Assembly (NCBI RefSeq): GCF_900177675.1
Contig: NZ_FXWM01000001.1
Location: 505,001 to 569,000, forward strand
Direction: 5' to 3'
From: Bacillus sp. OV166
GTDB taxonomy: Bacteria; Bacillota; Bacilli; Bacillales; Cytobacillaceae
Length of the DNA stretch: 64,000 bases
This document shows, in pieces, positions 39,069 to 48,453 of this stretch. The translations under genes were made by a program, and so were the position numbers. How positions within the stretch are numbered: position 1 is the first letter of the stretch; every line of letters begins with the position of its first letter. The notes under the pieces were generated by a model, which saw only the letters and a program-made list of their open reading frames with translations, did no database searches and was not told the DNA's origin.

Positions 39069-41492
39069 ATGAAAAAACTAGTAATGATCGGAAATGGTAT
39101 GGCAGGCGTCAGAACGATAGATGAAATCCTCAAAGTATCCACTGAACCATTTGAAATTACTATTTTTGGACAAGAACCGTACCCAAACTATAATCGGATT
39201 AAACTATCAAATATACTTCAAGGGGATACAAACTTTGAAGATATCATCATCAACCCGCTCGATTGGTATAAGGAAAATAATATTAAATTGTTTACAGGTG
39301 AAGCGATTGTAAACATTGATGTGGACGGAAAATGTGTGGTTAGTAATTTAGGCAGGGAAGTCGAATATGATGAATTAATTATTGCCACTGGCTCGAATTC
39401 TTTCATCCTCCCAATTCCAGGTGCAGACAAAATCGGTGTGACTGGATTTCGTGATATCAATGATTGTGAAATGATGATCAAGTCAGCACAGCAATTTAAG
39501 AAAGCCGTGGTCATCGGCGGAGGACTTCTAGGTCTTGAGGCAGCAAGAGGACTGTTAAACCTGGGAATGAAGATGGATGTTGTTCACTTAATGCCGCATC
39601 TAATGGAGCGACAGCTGGATTCGGTTGCTTCATCCTTACTGAAGGCAGAACTAGAAAGACAGGGCATGAACTTCTTAATGGAAAAAGAAACCGTTGAAAT
39701 CCTTGGCAACGAACGAGTAACAGGTCTTCGCTTTAAAGATGGTTCAGAGGTGGAAGCGGACCTGGTGGTTATGGCAATCGGGATTAAGTCTAACACCGAA
39801 GTGGCAAGAAACAGCGGAATCTATGTCAATCGCGGGATAGTGGTCAATGACTTCATGGAAACAAGTGTCCCTCATGTTTACGCCGTGGGGGAATGTGCGG
39901 AACATCGAGAGATTGTCTATGGCTTGGTGGCCCCATTATATGAACAAGGAAAAGTGCTGGCCAACCGTATTTGTGGAAATTTAAGCGAACCATATGAAGG
40001 CTCTGTAACAGGAACACAATTAAAAGTAGCCGGCGTGGATCTTTTCTCTGCTGGAGAAATTTTTGAAGATGGTTCAACAAAATCGATCATGGTCTACAAT
40101 GAATATGATGGTGTCTATAAAAAGATCTTAACGAGAAATAACACGATTGTTGGTGTCGTGCTATATGGAGATACCAAGGATAGCACCAAGCTATACCGAA
40201 TGCTGACGAAAAAAGAGGATATCAGCGGAATGACTAGCATATCGGTGCTGCAATCTGAATTCAGTGCAGAAGGCGGCAATGATGATGTAGCATCGATGCC
40301 GAATGATGAATTAATTTGCGGTTGTAACGGAGTCACTAAAGGCGCCATCGTTGAAGCAATCAAAACTCAAGGGTTAACCACACTGGACCAAGTGAGTCAT
40401 TGTACGAACGCGGGCCGTTCTTGCGGACGCTGTAAACCGATGGTAAGCAATATTCTTGCCTATACACTAGGTGACCAATTTGATGAAGCTGCAGCACAAA
40501 AGACAAGCCTGTGCGGTTGTACAACCCTAAGCCGTGATGAAGTTGTGGCCGAAATTAAAGAAAAAGGCTTAACAAGTGTAAAAGAAGTTATGAATGTCCT
40601 TGAGTGGAATAATGAGGAAGGCTGTACCAAATGCCGTCCGGCCATCAACTACTATCTAGGGATGATTCATATGGATGAATACAAAGATGATCGTGATTCC
40701 CGACTCGTCAATGAAAAAATGCATGCCAATATTCAAAAGGACGGAACCTACTCGGTTGTACCAAGAATGTATGGCGGGGTAACGACAGCCGCTGATTTGA
40801 AAAAAATCGCCGAGGTCGCTGAAAAGTATGAGGTACCGCTCGTAAAATTAACAGGCGGACAGCGGATTGGTTTATTCGGAGTGAAAAAAGAAGACCTGCC
40901 AAGTATGTGGGAAGAGCTCGATATGCCTTCTGGTTATGCTTATGGAAAAACGCTTCGTACCGTAAAAACTTGTGTCGGCGCTCAGTTCTGCCGCTATGGA
41001 ACACAGGATTCGATGGCACTTGGCATTGAACTTGAAAAGAAATTTGAACGCCTCGATACCCCTCATAAAGTAAAAATGGGCGTATCGGCCTGCCCGCGGA
41101 ACTGTTCCGAAGCAGGAATCAAAGACATTGGCTTTGTTGGAATTGATGGAGGCTGGGAGATTTATGTCGCTGGTAACGGGGGTGTCGACCTCCGTGCGGG
41201 GGACCTCCTATATACAGTGAAAACGCAAGCGGAAGTAATGGAAATCACGGGTGCTTATCTTCAATATTATCGCGAAACAGCCAATTACCTAGAGCGTACT
41301 TCAAAATGGGTAGAACGTGTCGGCTTGGATCATGTGAGAGAAGTACTTGCCAATGAGGCCACACGGAAAGCCTTAAACGAGCGCATGGATAAAACATTAA
41401 ATAAATATATCGAACCTTGGAATGAAGCGGTTCAAAGTGAAGAAATTCAAGATAAATTTTATGCAAAACACACTATTAAGGCTGGGGAGTGA
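39069..41492 (+). CDS. nirB: Nitrite reductase [NAD(P)H] large subunit NirB
   Basis: An 807-aa flavin and siroheme enzyme reducing nitrite to ammonium (NasD type in Bacillus). An FAD/NAD(P) oxidoreductase domain (MIGNGMAGVRT at 7-17, VVIGGGLLGLEAARG at 147-161) is followed by two BFD-like [2Fe-2S] domains (Cys 417/419/452/455 and 482/484/519/522), then the nitrite/sulfite reductase domains with Cys 635/641 and 675/679 for the 4Fe-4S-siroheme centre. All ligands are present. GAGGAG precedes the ATG. First gene of the nirB-nirD-siroheme unit. Confidence 0.97.
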   Translation: MKKLVMIGNGMAGVRTIDEILKVSTEPFEITIFGQEPYPNYNRIKLSNILQGDTNFEDIIINPLDWYKENNIKLFTGEAIVNIDVDGKCVVSNLGREVEYDELIIATGSNSFILPIPGADKIGVTGFRDINDCEMMIKSAQQFKKAVVIGGGLLGLEAARGLLNLGMKMDVVHLMPHLMERQLDSVASSLLKAELERQGMNFLMEKETVEILGNERVTGLRFKDGSEVEADLVVMAIGIKSNTEVARNSGIYVNRGIVVNDFMETSVPHVYAVGECAEHREIVYGLVAPLYEQGKVLANRICGNLSEPYEGSVTGTQLKVAGVDLFSAGEIFEDGSTKSIMVYNEYDGVYKKILTRNNTIVGVVLYGDTKDSTKLYRMLTKKEDISGMTSISVLQSEFSAEGGNDDVASMPNDELICGCNGVTKGAIVEAIKTQGLTTLDQVSHCTNAGRSCGRCKPMVSNILAYTLGDQFDEAAAQKTSLCGCTTLSRDEVVAEIKEKGLTSVKEVMNVLEWNNEEGCTKCRPAINYYLGMIHMDEYKDDRDSRLVNEKMHANIQKDGTYSVVPRMYGGVTTAADLKKIAEVAEKYEVPLVKLTGGQRIGLFGVKKEDLPSMWEELDMPSGYAYGKTLRTVKTCVGAQFCRYGTQDSMALGIELEKKFERLDTPHKVKMGVSACPRNCSEAGIKDIGFVGIDGGWEIYVAGNGGVDLRAGDLLYTVKTQAEVMEITGAYLQYYRETANYLERTSKWVERVGLDHVREVLANEATRKALNERMDKTLNKYIEPWNEAVQSEEIQDKFYAKHTIKAGE

Positions 41493-41498
41493 TTCAAT

Positions 41499-41819
41499 AT
41501 GCTTCAAACAATAACAAGAATTCCAGTGGCAAACTATTCTAATTTAAGAGTTCGATCTGGGTATACGATTAAAATCGATGATACAGAAATTGCCCTATTT
41601 AAATTAACAAATGGAGAGGTTTATGCGATTGAAAACCGCAGTCCCCATCCAAAAGGAGGCGTCCTTTCAGAAGGCCTTGTCAGTGGCGAGTATGTATATT
41701 GCCCCGTCTATGATTGGAAAATATCCTTAAAAGATGGTAAAGTACAGTCACCGGATGTAGGTCAAGTACGGACATTTAAGGTTGAATTAGAGGAAGATAT
41801 CGTTTTTATTGTCAGATAA
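41499..41819 (+). CDS. nirD: Nitrite reductase small subunit NirD
   Basis: A 106-aa Rieske-fold protein, the NasE/NirD partner of NirB. The two Rieske ligand blocks read RSPHPKGG and CPVYDWK, so one Cys and one His of each normal pair are missing and no [2Fe-2S] cluster is expected, as usual in NirD. It begins 6 bp after nirB. Confidence 0.93.
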   Translation: MLQTITRIPVANYSNLRVRSGYTIKIDDTEIALFKLTNGEVYAIENRSPHPKGGVLSEGLVSGEYVYCPVYDWKISLKDGKVQSPDVGQVRTFKVELEEDIVFIVR

Positions 41820-41846
41820 GAGCGAAATGGGAAGGATGGCTGCAGA

Positions 41847-43295
41847 ATGAAAAATGGGAAAGTATTTTTAGTAGGAGCAGGACCCGGGGACGTTCGTTTA
41901 ATCACCGTAAAAGGACTGGAGGCTATAAAGCAAGCCGAAGTGATTTTATATGACCGGCTTGCCAATCCCAAACTGTTAGAGTTTGCTCCAGCGGATTGTG
42001 AACTAATTTATTGCGGAAAACTACCGAACCGCCATATATTACGCCAAGGGAATATCAACGAGCTTTTGGTTGAGAAGGCTCTTGAAGGCAAGCGGGTTGT
42101 TCGTTTAAAAGGCGGAGACCCAGGCGTGTTTGGCAGAGTTGGCGAAGAAGCGGCATCCCTGGCCGAATATCAAATTCCATTTGAAATCGTTCCTGGCATT
42201 TCATCGGGGATTGCAGCCCCCCTTTATGCAGGAATTCCTGTTACCCACCGTGAGTATGCAGAGTCATTTGCAGTCGTTACTGCCCATGACAAATCACAAG
42301 AGGGCAAACCAGTACTTGATTGGGAAGGACTGGCTCGCGGTGTTGATACCATTGCCTTTTACATGGGAGTCGGCAATTTACCGTTTATTTGCGAAAATCT
42401 CCTTAACTACGGTAAACCAGCGTCGACCCCGGTTATTTTGATTCAATGGGGTACATTTGGCCGCCAAAAAACATTGCAAGGGACACTTGCTAATATTTCC
42501 GAGAAGGTCTTGGAGGCAAAGTTTAGCAACCCATCGATTATTTTAGTTGGGGATGTCATTTCTCTGCGTGAAAAAATCAGCTGGTTCGAGAAAATGCCAT
42601 TGTATGGACGGCAAATCCTGCTTGCCCGTACGAGTGAGGGTCAAAGTGAATTAGCAAAGGAATTAATGGATCAAGGTGCCGATGTGATTGAATTTCCAAA
42701 GTGGAAAAAGACGGCACTGCCTGTTGATCTGCCAAAAGTAACTTCCTATGAAAAAATATTTTTTACCTCACCTGAAAGTGTAGATGAATTTTTCACAGCG
42801 GTGATGGAAAGTGGAATGGATATTCGAAAAATCCGTGCCGATTTCTTTGGCGCTTCGATGAAATCAATCAAAGCATTAAATAATCGTGGATTTATTGCTG
42901 TACAGGTTGATGAAATGCACGAGACCGGAGCCTTGCTCATTGTTGGGGACGATAGCATCTTGAAAAAAGAGTATGATCAGGAAGACATCATGGTGACTAG
43001 CAGAAAAGAAATAGATCATCAGTTTCTGCCTCTTTTTAAAAGAATGTTAGATGAGGCTGACGTGAATACCATGGTATTCCCAAGCAGTGCGTCCATTGAA
43101 CCGTTTGTACAAGCGTTACGTGAATGTGACTTGAATGCGGTTGAACTGTTGCAAGGGTTGCATGTGGTCAGCATGGGAAAACAAACAGCAGCTGCCGTTG
43201 GAAAAGCCGGCTTTATGTCGCATGGAATGCCTGCCAGCGCAACGAAAGAAGCCTTGGTTGAATATTTAGCTGCCCGTCCTGTCGAGGAAGTGTAG
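41847..43295 (+). CDS. nasF: Uroporphyrinogen-III C-methyltransferase fused to uroporphyrinogen-III synthase-like domain
   Basis: A 482-aa protein with an N-terminal SUMT/CobA domain (KVFLVGAGPGDVRLITVKG, YDRLANP, LKGGDPGVFGR, about 1-240) that makes precorrin-2 for siroheme. A C-terminal HemD-like domain (about 250-482, starting LYGRQILLARTSEGQSELAKEL in two parts) follows. The same fusion and length occur in B. subtilis NasF. It lies 27 bp after nirD, so the operon supplies the cofactor of NirB. Confidence 0.92.
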   Translation: MKNGKVFLVGAGPGDVRLITVKGLEAIKQAEVILYDRLANPKLLEFAPADCELIYCGKLPNRHILRQGNINELLVEKALEGKRVVRLKGGDPGVFGRVGEEAASLAEYQIPFEIVPGISSGIAAPLYAGIPVTHREYAESFAVVTAHDKSQEGKPVLDWEGLARGVDTIAFYMGVGNLPFICENLLNYGKPASTPVILIQWGTFGRQKTLQGTLANISEKVLEAKFSNPSIILVGDVISLREKISWFEKMPLYGRQILLARTSEGQSELAKELMDQGADVIEFPKWKKTALPVDLPKVTSYEKIFFTSPESVDEFFTAVMESGMDIRKIRADFFGASMKSIKALNNRGFIAVQVDEMHETGALLIVGDDSILKKEYDQEDIMVTSRKEIDHQFLPLFKRMLDEADVNTMVFPSSASIEPFVQALRECDLNAVELLQGLHVVSMGKQTAAAVGKAGFMSHGMPASATKEALVEYLAARPVEEV

Positions 43296-43298
43296 AAG

Positions 43299-43931
43299 AT
43301 GAATTCAGGCTATCCTGTAATCCTAAGGTTAGAAGGAAAAACAGTCGTCATTGTTGGGGGCGGGAAAGTTGCCGAGCGAAAAGTAACGGGACTGCTTGGT
43401 ACGGGTGCAGAAATCGTAATCGTCAGCCCGGAGGCAACGGATGAAATCCAAAGGCTTCATCGTGAGGGGAAAATTGTGTGGAAGCAAAAGTCTTTTTTTT
43501 CGAGCGACATAAAGGATGCATTCATGATTTTTGCTGCGACGAATATTCGAGAAATAAATCAGTTGATTAGAAATTCAGCAGCACCCCATCAGCTTGTAAC
43601 GATTGCAGACGATCCAGGTGAATCCAATTTCCATGTCCCAGCCCATTTTCAACGTGGACTGTTGAGCATTGCCGTTTCAACAGGAGGTGCGAGTCCATCT
43701 CTCGCCAGCAAAATTCGGGAGCAGCTCGAGGAGCAGTTTGATGATTCCTACGAGGGCTATCTTGAGTTTCTTTTTTCAAAACGAAAATGGATTCTGAAGG
43801 AAGTGGAAAATGCTTCTTTGAAGAGGAAACTATTAAAAACCATTGTAAGTTCGGAGTTCTTAACTAGTGATAATCGAGAAGATGATTTTATTAGATTATA
43901 TGAAACGCTTCTTAACGAAACGAGCGAATAA
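43299..43931 (+). CDS. Precorrin-2 dehydrogenase (CysG N-domain/Met8 type)
   Basis: A 210-aa NAD-dependent dehydrogenase oxidising precorrin-2 to sirohydrochlorin. It starts YPVILRLEGKTVVIVGGGKVAERK with the nucleotide loop, has IFAATN and NFHVPAHFQRGLLSIAVSTGG, and a C-terminal helical part. It resembles YlnF/NasF-linked siroheme genes. It is 3 bp after nasF. A separate sirohydrochlorin ferrochelatase is not in the window; some members of this family also chelate iron. Confidence 0.92.
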   Translation: MNSGYPVILRLEGKTVVIVGGGKVAERKVTGLLGTGAEIVIVSPEATDEIQRLHREGKIVWKQKSFFSSDIKDAFMIFAATNIREINQLIRNSAAPHQLVTIADDPGESNFHVPAHFQRGLLSIAVSTGGASPSLASKIREQLEEQFDDSYEGYLEFLFSKRKWILKEVENASLKRKLLKTIVSSEFLTSDNREDDFIRLYETLLNETSE

Positions 43932-43943
43932 TGACTGTAAAAC

Positions 43944-43971
43944 AGGATGCCGATGACGTCCTTTTTTTTAT
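43944..43971 (+). terminator. Terminator of the nir-siroheme operon
   Basis: AGGATG (43944-43949) pairs with CGTCCT (43957-43962) with one wobble, followed by TTTTTTT. Confidence 0.75.
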
Positions 43972-44042
43972 GGATTTTTCCTTTTGAAAAATCAGAGGTT
44001 TAGGAGTTTTTACCTATTTTTATAAAATTTTCAGAAAAATAG

Positions 44043-44101
44043 TTCCATTTTTAAAATCGGTGTTATATAATACAAAACGTAGATAGTAACTGTATTATAA
44101 C
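44043..44101 (+). promoter_or_regulatory. aceB promoter with a downstream inverted repeat
   Basis: A perfect TATAAT (44066-44071) has TTCCAT 17 bp upstream as a weak -35. GTTATATAATAC (44062-44073), over the -10, is inverted in GTATTATAAC (44092-44101), which could serve as an operator. Confidence 0.6.
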
Positions 44102-44119
44102 AAAGAGGTGATGTAGTTC

Positions 44120-45712
44120 ATGTCGACGCAAACGACAGGTATTGAAGTGGTTGGGGCAATGAGAGCCCAGTACGATGAGATTTTAACACCAGAGGCATTA
44201 AATTTTATTGAAGCGCTAGAACGAAAATTTGGCGAAAGAAGAATTGAACTGTTACAGTACAGACAAAAACGACAAGCCGAAATTAATGATGGGAAATTGC
44301 CAGACTTTCTTCCTGAGACAAAACATATTCGGAATGATGATTGGACCATTGCTCCGCTGCCAGATGACCTGCAAGATCGCAGGGTAGAAATTACAGGCCC
44401 GACCGATCGAAAAATGGTCATCAACGCTTTAAACTCTGGTGCAAAGGTTTTTATGGCTGATTGTGAAGACGCCACTTCGCCGACATGGGAAAACATCATC
44501 GAAGGACAAATCAACTTAAGAGATGCAGTAAATCGGACGATTTCCTTTGAAAATCCTAACGGTAAAAAATATGAACTACATGAAAAAACAGCTGTTCTGT
44601 TTGTTAGACCACGCGGCCTGCATTTAGAAGAAAAACATATTTTACTAGATGGCAAACCTATTTCAGGAAGTTTATTCGACTTTGGGATGTACTTTTTCCA
44701 TAATGTGAAACAGTTACTTGAGAGGGGCACAGGACCATATTTTTATCTGCCGAAATTGGAAAGTCACCTGGAGGCAAGGCTTTGGAATGATGTATTTGTA
44801 TTTGCGCAAGAGAAGCTTGGGATTCCGAATGGAACCATTAAAGCGACTGTCTTACTAGAAACCATCATGGGCGCATTTGAAATGAATGAGATTTTATTTG
44901 AGCTAAAGGAACACTCTGCAGGATTGAATTGTGGAAGATGGGATTATATCTTCAGTTACTTAAAAAAGCTGCGTAACCACAAGGATGTCATTTTACCGGA
45001 TCGATCTCAGGTAACGATGACAGTACCATTCATGCGTTCGTATTCGTTACTAACGATTCAAACCTGTCACCGCCGCAAGGCACCGGCAATCGGAGGGATG
45101 GCAGCCCAAATTCCCATTCGTAATAATCCGGCTGCCAATGAGGAGGCTTTTGCCAAGGTTCGTGCCGATAAAGAGCGTGAAGCCCGTGATGGTCATGATG
45201 GAACATGGGTGGCACACCCAGGTCTTGTTCCGGTAGCCCTGGAAGTTTTCAACCGTGAAATGCCGATTGCAAACCAAATTCATACACTTAAGCAACAGAA
45301 AATCAGTGTGACTGCCCAAGATTTGCTTGAATCACCAGGTGGAACGATTACAGAAGAGGGCGTTCGTTTGAACATAAATGTGGGCATTCAATATGTGGCT
45401 TCCTGGCTAAGAGGTAATGGAGCAGCCCCTATTCACAACTTGATGGAGGATGCTGCAACTGCAGAAATTTCACGCGCCCAGCTGTGGCAGTGGATTCGCC
45501 ACCCCAAAGGGATTCTGAACGACGGACGGAAGGTCACCGCGGAAATGTACCAGCAATATAAGGTGGAGGAATTGGAAAAAGTCAAACAGGAAATTGGAGT
45601 GCAGACATTTGAAAACGGCCGATTCGATGAAGCTGTTGAATTGTTTGACCGATTGATTTTAAATGATGATTTTGCTGAATTTTTAACCCTGCCAGGGTAT
45701 GAGTTGATTTAG
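44120..45712 (+). CDS. aceB: Malate synthase AceB
   Basis: A 530-aa malate synthase of the A type: glyoxylate plus acetyl-CoA to malate, the second enzyme of the glyoxylate shunt. [20 protein letters not shown] (about 112-131), [18 protein letters not shown] (about 246-263) and [12 protein letters not shown] (about 272-283) are conserved catalytic and metal-binding blocks. GAGGTG precedes the ATG. It is 47 bp upstream of aceA. B. subtilis lacks this pathway; other Bacillaceae have it. Confidence 0.96.
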   Translation: MSTQTTGIEVVGAMRAQYDEILTPEALNFIEALERKFGERRIELLQYRQKRQAEINDGKLPDFLPETKHIRNDDWTIAPLPDDLQDRRVEITGPTDRKMVINALNSGAKVFMADCEDATSPTWENIIEGQINLRDAVNRTISFENPNGKKYELHEKTAVLFVRPRGLHLEEKHILLDGKPISGSLFDFGMYFFHNVKQLLERGTGPYFYLPKLESHLEARLWNDVFVFAQEKLGIPNGTIKATVLLETIMGAFEMNEILFELKEHSAGLNCGRWDYIFSYLKKLRNHKDVILPDRSQVTMTVPFMRSYSLLTIQTCHRRKAPAIGGMAAQIPIRNNPAANEEAFAKVRADKEREARDGHDGTWVAHPGLVPVALEVFNREMPIANQIHTLKQQKISVTAQDLLESPGGTITEEGVRLNINVGIQYVASWLRGNGAAPIHNLMEDAATAEISRAQLWQWIRHPKGILNDGRKVTAEMYQQYKVEELEKVKQEIGVQTFENGRFDEAVELFDRLILNDDFAEFLTLPGYELI

Positions 45713-45759
45713 TTTATTAAATTAAAAAATACTTAATAGATTAATAGGAGGAATATAAA

Positions 45760-47043
45760 ATGACAAATTCAAGAGTAGCACAATTACAAGAAAGCTGGGA
45801 AATGGATAGCCGTTGGAATGGGATTACAAGACCATACACTGCCGAGGATGTTATCAAGCTACGCGGATCCATTGATATTGAGCATACGTTGGCTCGGAAA
45901 GGGTCTGAAAAGCTTTGGAAGCTTTTAAATGAAGAAGACTATGTAAATGCCCTTGGTGCATTAACAGGAAATCAGGCAGTCCAGCAAGTTAAAGCAGGGC
46001 TAAAAGCTATCTACCTAAGCGGTTGGCAGGTAGCAGCCGATGCAAACCTGTCCGGACACATGTACCCTGACCAAAGCTTATACCCAGCAAATAGTGTACC
46101 GAATGTCGTTAAAAAGATTAATCAGGCCTTGCAGCGTGCAGACCAGATTACCCATTCAGAGGGTGACAACTCAATCGATTGGTTTGCTCCAATTATCGCT
46201 GATGCAGAAGCCGGTTTTGGCGGCCAATTAAACTGTTTTGAACTAATGAAAGGCATGATTGAAGCCGGTGCTTCAGGTGTCCACTTTGAAGATCAGCTTT
46301 CTTCCGAGAAAAAGTGTGGCCATTTAGGGGGTAAAGTATTGCTGCCAACCCAAACGGCGGTTCGTAACTTGATCGCTGCTCGTTTAGCTGCTGACGTTAT
46401 GGGTGTTCCTACGATACTAGTTGCTCGTACCGATGCCAACGCGGCTGATTTAATTACAAGTGATATTGATATGAATGATGCACCATTTATTACTGGTGAA
46501 CGCACGGGAGAAGGATTCTATCGAGTGAGGGCGGGGATTGACCAGGCGATTGCTCGCGGTCTAGCATATGCACCATATGCGGATCTTGTTTGGTGCGAAA
46601 CTTCTGAGCCAAATCTCGAGGAAGCAAGACAATTTGCAGAAGCGATCCATGAGAAATTCCCAGGCAAGCTGCTCGCATACAACTGCTCGCCATCTTTCAA
46701 CTGGAAAAAGAAATTGGATCAAGAAACGATTGCGAAATTCCAAGTCGAACTTGGAAAAATGGGCTACAAGTTCCAATTCGTTACTCTTGCTGGCTTCCAC
46801 GCTCTAAACCATGGCATGTTCGAACTTGCTCGCGGCTATAAAGAGCGCGGCATGGCAGCTTACTCCGAATTGCAGCAAGCGGAATTCGATAGCGAGCAAT
46901 ACGGCTACACGGCCACACGTCACCAGCGTGAGGTTGGTACAGGTTACTTTGACCAAGTATCTATGGTCATTACCGGTGGAACATCATCAACAACCGCATT
47001 AAAAGGTTCGACTGAGGCAGAACAATTTACAGGAAAAAACTAG
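45760..47043 (+). CDS. aceA: Isocitrate lyase AceA
   Basis: A 427-aa lyase cleaving isocitrate to glyoxylate and succinate. The signature [14 protein letters not shown] (about 187-200) holds the catalytic Cys, and [10 protein letters not shown] (about 146-155) binds the metal. AGGAGG lies 7 bases before the ATG. It is cotranscribed with aceB, and two hairpins follow. Confidence 0.97.
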   Translation: MTNSRVAQLQESWEMDSRWNGITRPYTAEDVIKLRGSIDIEHTLARKGSEKLWKLLNEEDYVNALGALTGNQAVQQVKAGLKAIYLSGWQVAADANLSGHMYPDQSLYPANSVPNVVKKINQALQRADQITHSEGDNSIDWFAPIIADAEAGFGGQLNCFELMKGMIEAGASGVHFEDQLSSEKKCGHLGGKVLLPTQTAVRNLIAARLAADVMGVPTILVARTDANAADLITSDIDMNDAPFITGERTGEGFYRVRAGIDQAIARGLAYAPYADLVWCETSEPNLEEARQFAEAIHEKFPGKLLAYNCSPSFNWKKKLDQETIAKFQVELGKMGYKFQFVTLAGFHALNHGMFELARGYKERGMAAYSELQQAEFDSEQYGYTATRHQREVGTGYFDQVSMVITGGTSSTTALKGSTEAEQFTGKN

Positions 47044-47059
47044 GTCTCAGCAGACCGCG

Positions 47060-47095
47060 AATCCTTCTCTCCTATTGGAGGGAGGGATTTTTTGA
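47060..47095 (+). terminator. Terminator of aceBA
   Basis: AATCCTTCTCTCC (47060-47072) pairs with GGAGGGAGGGATT (47077-47089) with two wobbles, followed by TTTTTT. A smaller GGTCT/AGACC hairpin precedes it. Confidence 0.85.
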
Positions 47096-47128
47096 TTAGT
47101 TTATATTTAAATAGAGGAATTGGGAACC

Positions 47129-47183
47129 AACTTGCGGATGGGATGGTCCAACTTGCGTATGAGGAGATCCAACTTGCTTATAG
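47129..47183. repeat. 21-bp-period array, AACTTGC core, three units
   Basis: ACTTGC begins at 47130, 47151 and 47172, exactly 21 bp apart. The core CCAACTTGC(G)GAT-like segment is kept while the 11-12 bases between are not. It lies in the gap between aceA and yueI. Confidence 0.8.
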
Positions 47184-47278
47184 TTAAATTTACAAGCTAT
47201 TGAACCCACTTTTTGGAACGGAACGTTTTTTAATGTATCATCATAGATAATAATAGCCTTTATATGGAGTTGATTGAG

Positions 47279-47713
47279 TTGAAAAAGACAACCGTTGATG
47301 AAATCTTACAGCAAGGTATCTATGGACCACTTGAAACAAAACCAGATGAGCGGCGAAAATTCTTAGGAACTTTGAGAGAGCGGATTGTTATTGCCCTTAA
47401 GAAAAGCCAATTGGGAGAAAAAGAAGTATATCCCCAAGTGGAGCAGCATATGAAGGAAAAGCCCCAGTCCCATCTTTTCTTAAATGGAAACATGAATTAC
47501 GAGGCCCTTTCCAAATATGTAAAGCTGGCCACAAAATATAAGATTGAACATACTATTGTGACCAATAAAGAGCACGACACGGAAATCGGCTTGGTGTTAG
47601 CTATGGATCATGCAATTGATAAGGAAGATATCTATATAACCAAGAAGGTACCTGCCCAGCTGCAGGAAGTTAAAAAGAGCAAGGGCTTTTTTTCAAAAAT
47701 CTTTAAAAAATAA
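47279..47713 (+). CDS. yueI: YueI-family protein (DUF1694)
   Basis: A 144-aa soluble protein. VDEILQQGIYGPLETKPDERRKFLGTLRERI (given here in parts: QQGIYGPLETKPDERR and FLGTLRER) is the YueI N-terminus. A nucleotide-like alpha/beta body and a basic Lys-rich tail (KKSKGFFSKIFKK) follow; the tail may bind membrane or RNA. The ATG at 47264 overlaps the GGAG site; TTG at 47279, nine bases after it, is the likelier start. Function unknown in the family. Confidence 0.85.
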   Translation: MKKTTVDEILQQGIYGPLETKPDERRKFLGTLRERIVIALKKSQLGEKEVYPQVEQHMKEKPQSHLFLNGNMNYEALSKYVKLATKYKIEHTIVTNKEHDTEIGLVLAMDHAIDKEDIYITKKVPAQLQEVKKSKGFFSKIFKK

Positions 47714-47753
47714 GCAGATGAGATTTCAGAGAACATACGCCCTTAACAGAGGA

Positions 47754-47893
47754 AAGCATCAAGCCAGAGCCCAAACTGTCCTTATGAGAGGTTCATAAGG
47801 ACAAAAAGCATCAAGCCAGAGCCCCAACTGTCCTTATGAGGAGTTCATAAGGACAAAATACCTCATGCACAACCTCCAACTGTCTTTATGACA
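47754..47893. repeat. Tandem 52-bp repeat array B, three units
   Basis: AAGCATCAAGCC begins at 47754 and 47806, 52 bp apart, and AACTGTC recurs at 47774, 47826 and 47878, also 52 bp apart; the third unit is degenerate. Each unit ends in a strong hairpin, TGTCCTTATGA and TCATAAGGACA around a GGAGT or GAGGT loop. The array lies between yueI and the OsmC gene and carries no gene. Confidence 0.9.
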
Positions 47894-47911
47894 CTATACA
47901 CTCCTCTGTTT

Positions 47912-48364
47912 TCATCCAGCTGCCACTTCCACCGTTGCCTGAAGCTCCATTTCAACATTTCCCTGAATGGCTCGACTGATCATGCAAGAAGTCTCCGCTT
48001 TTTTGGCGAGTCTCTTAGCCATCGCCACTTCTTTTTCGGATGCACCTGGTTTCAAGACTACATGTGGTCGGTGGATAATTTTTTTATATGTAAAAACCCC
48101 ATTGGTGACATCCACAATTCCTTCAGACTCCATCATTAGAGTCTCCTTCAGCAAATGACTACGTTCCATCATCGCTGCAAGTGTGATAATATAGCAGGTC
48201 GCGGCAGCCCCTAGCAGCATCTCATCTGGATTAGTGCCGACACCCGGCCCATCCATTCCTGGTGGGATGGAAATCTTTGTTTTTAGATTCCCGGCTTCAA
48301 TCTCTCCGACATCATTCCGTAATCCCGGCCAGTTCGCCTTTAAGTGAAAAATATGTTCGGCCAT
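47912..48364 (-). CDS. OsmC/Ohr-family peroxiredoxin
   Basis: A 150-aa thiol peroxidase of the OsmC family. The two redox cysteines are seen in AAATCYIITLAAM and ETSCMISRAIQGN, in the usual spacing, with the Arg/Glu region PDEMLLGAAA before the first. The start is ATG 48364, after TTGGAGGAATTTAGA; the frame is open 11 codons further. It reduces organic or fatty acid hydroperoxides in known members. Oriented toward the repeat array. Confidence 0.88.
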   Translation of the reverse strand: MAEHIFHLKANWPGLRNDVGEIEAGNLKTKISIPPGMDGPGVGTNPDEMLLGAAATCYIITLAAMMERSHLLKETLMMESEGIVDVTNGVFTYKKIIHRPHVVLKPGASEKEVAMAKRLAKKAETSCMISRAIQGNVEMELQATVEVAAG

Positions 48365-48453
48365 TCTAAATTCCTCCAATTTTAGTTTTGCTCCCACGTT
48401 ATTTGGAAAATATGGTATGGTTAATTTGATACGTAAAAAATGGAGCAGTGATT

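Noticed and set aside
44095..44730. 211-codon frame on the minus strand opposite aceB
   Set aside because: Low-complexity Ser/Cys/Phe translation of the antisense strand of malate synthase; no supporting start.
47754..47893. CRISPR array
   Set aside because: Units are fully tandem 52-bp repeats with conserved sequence throughout and no distinct spacers; no cas gene is nearby. The same applies to 1576-1731.
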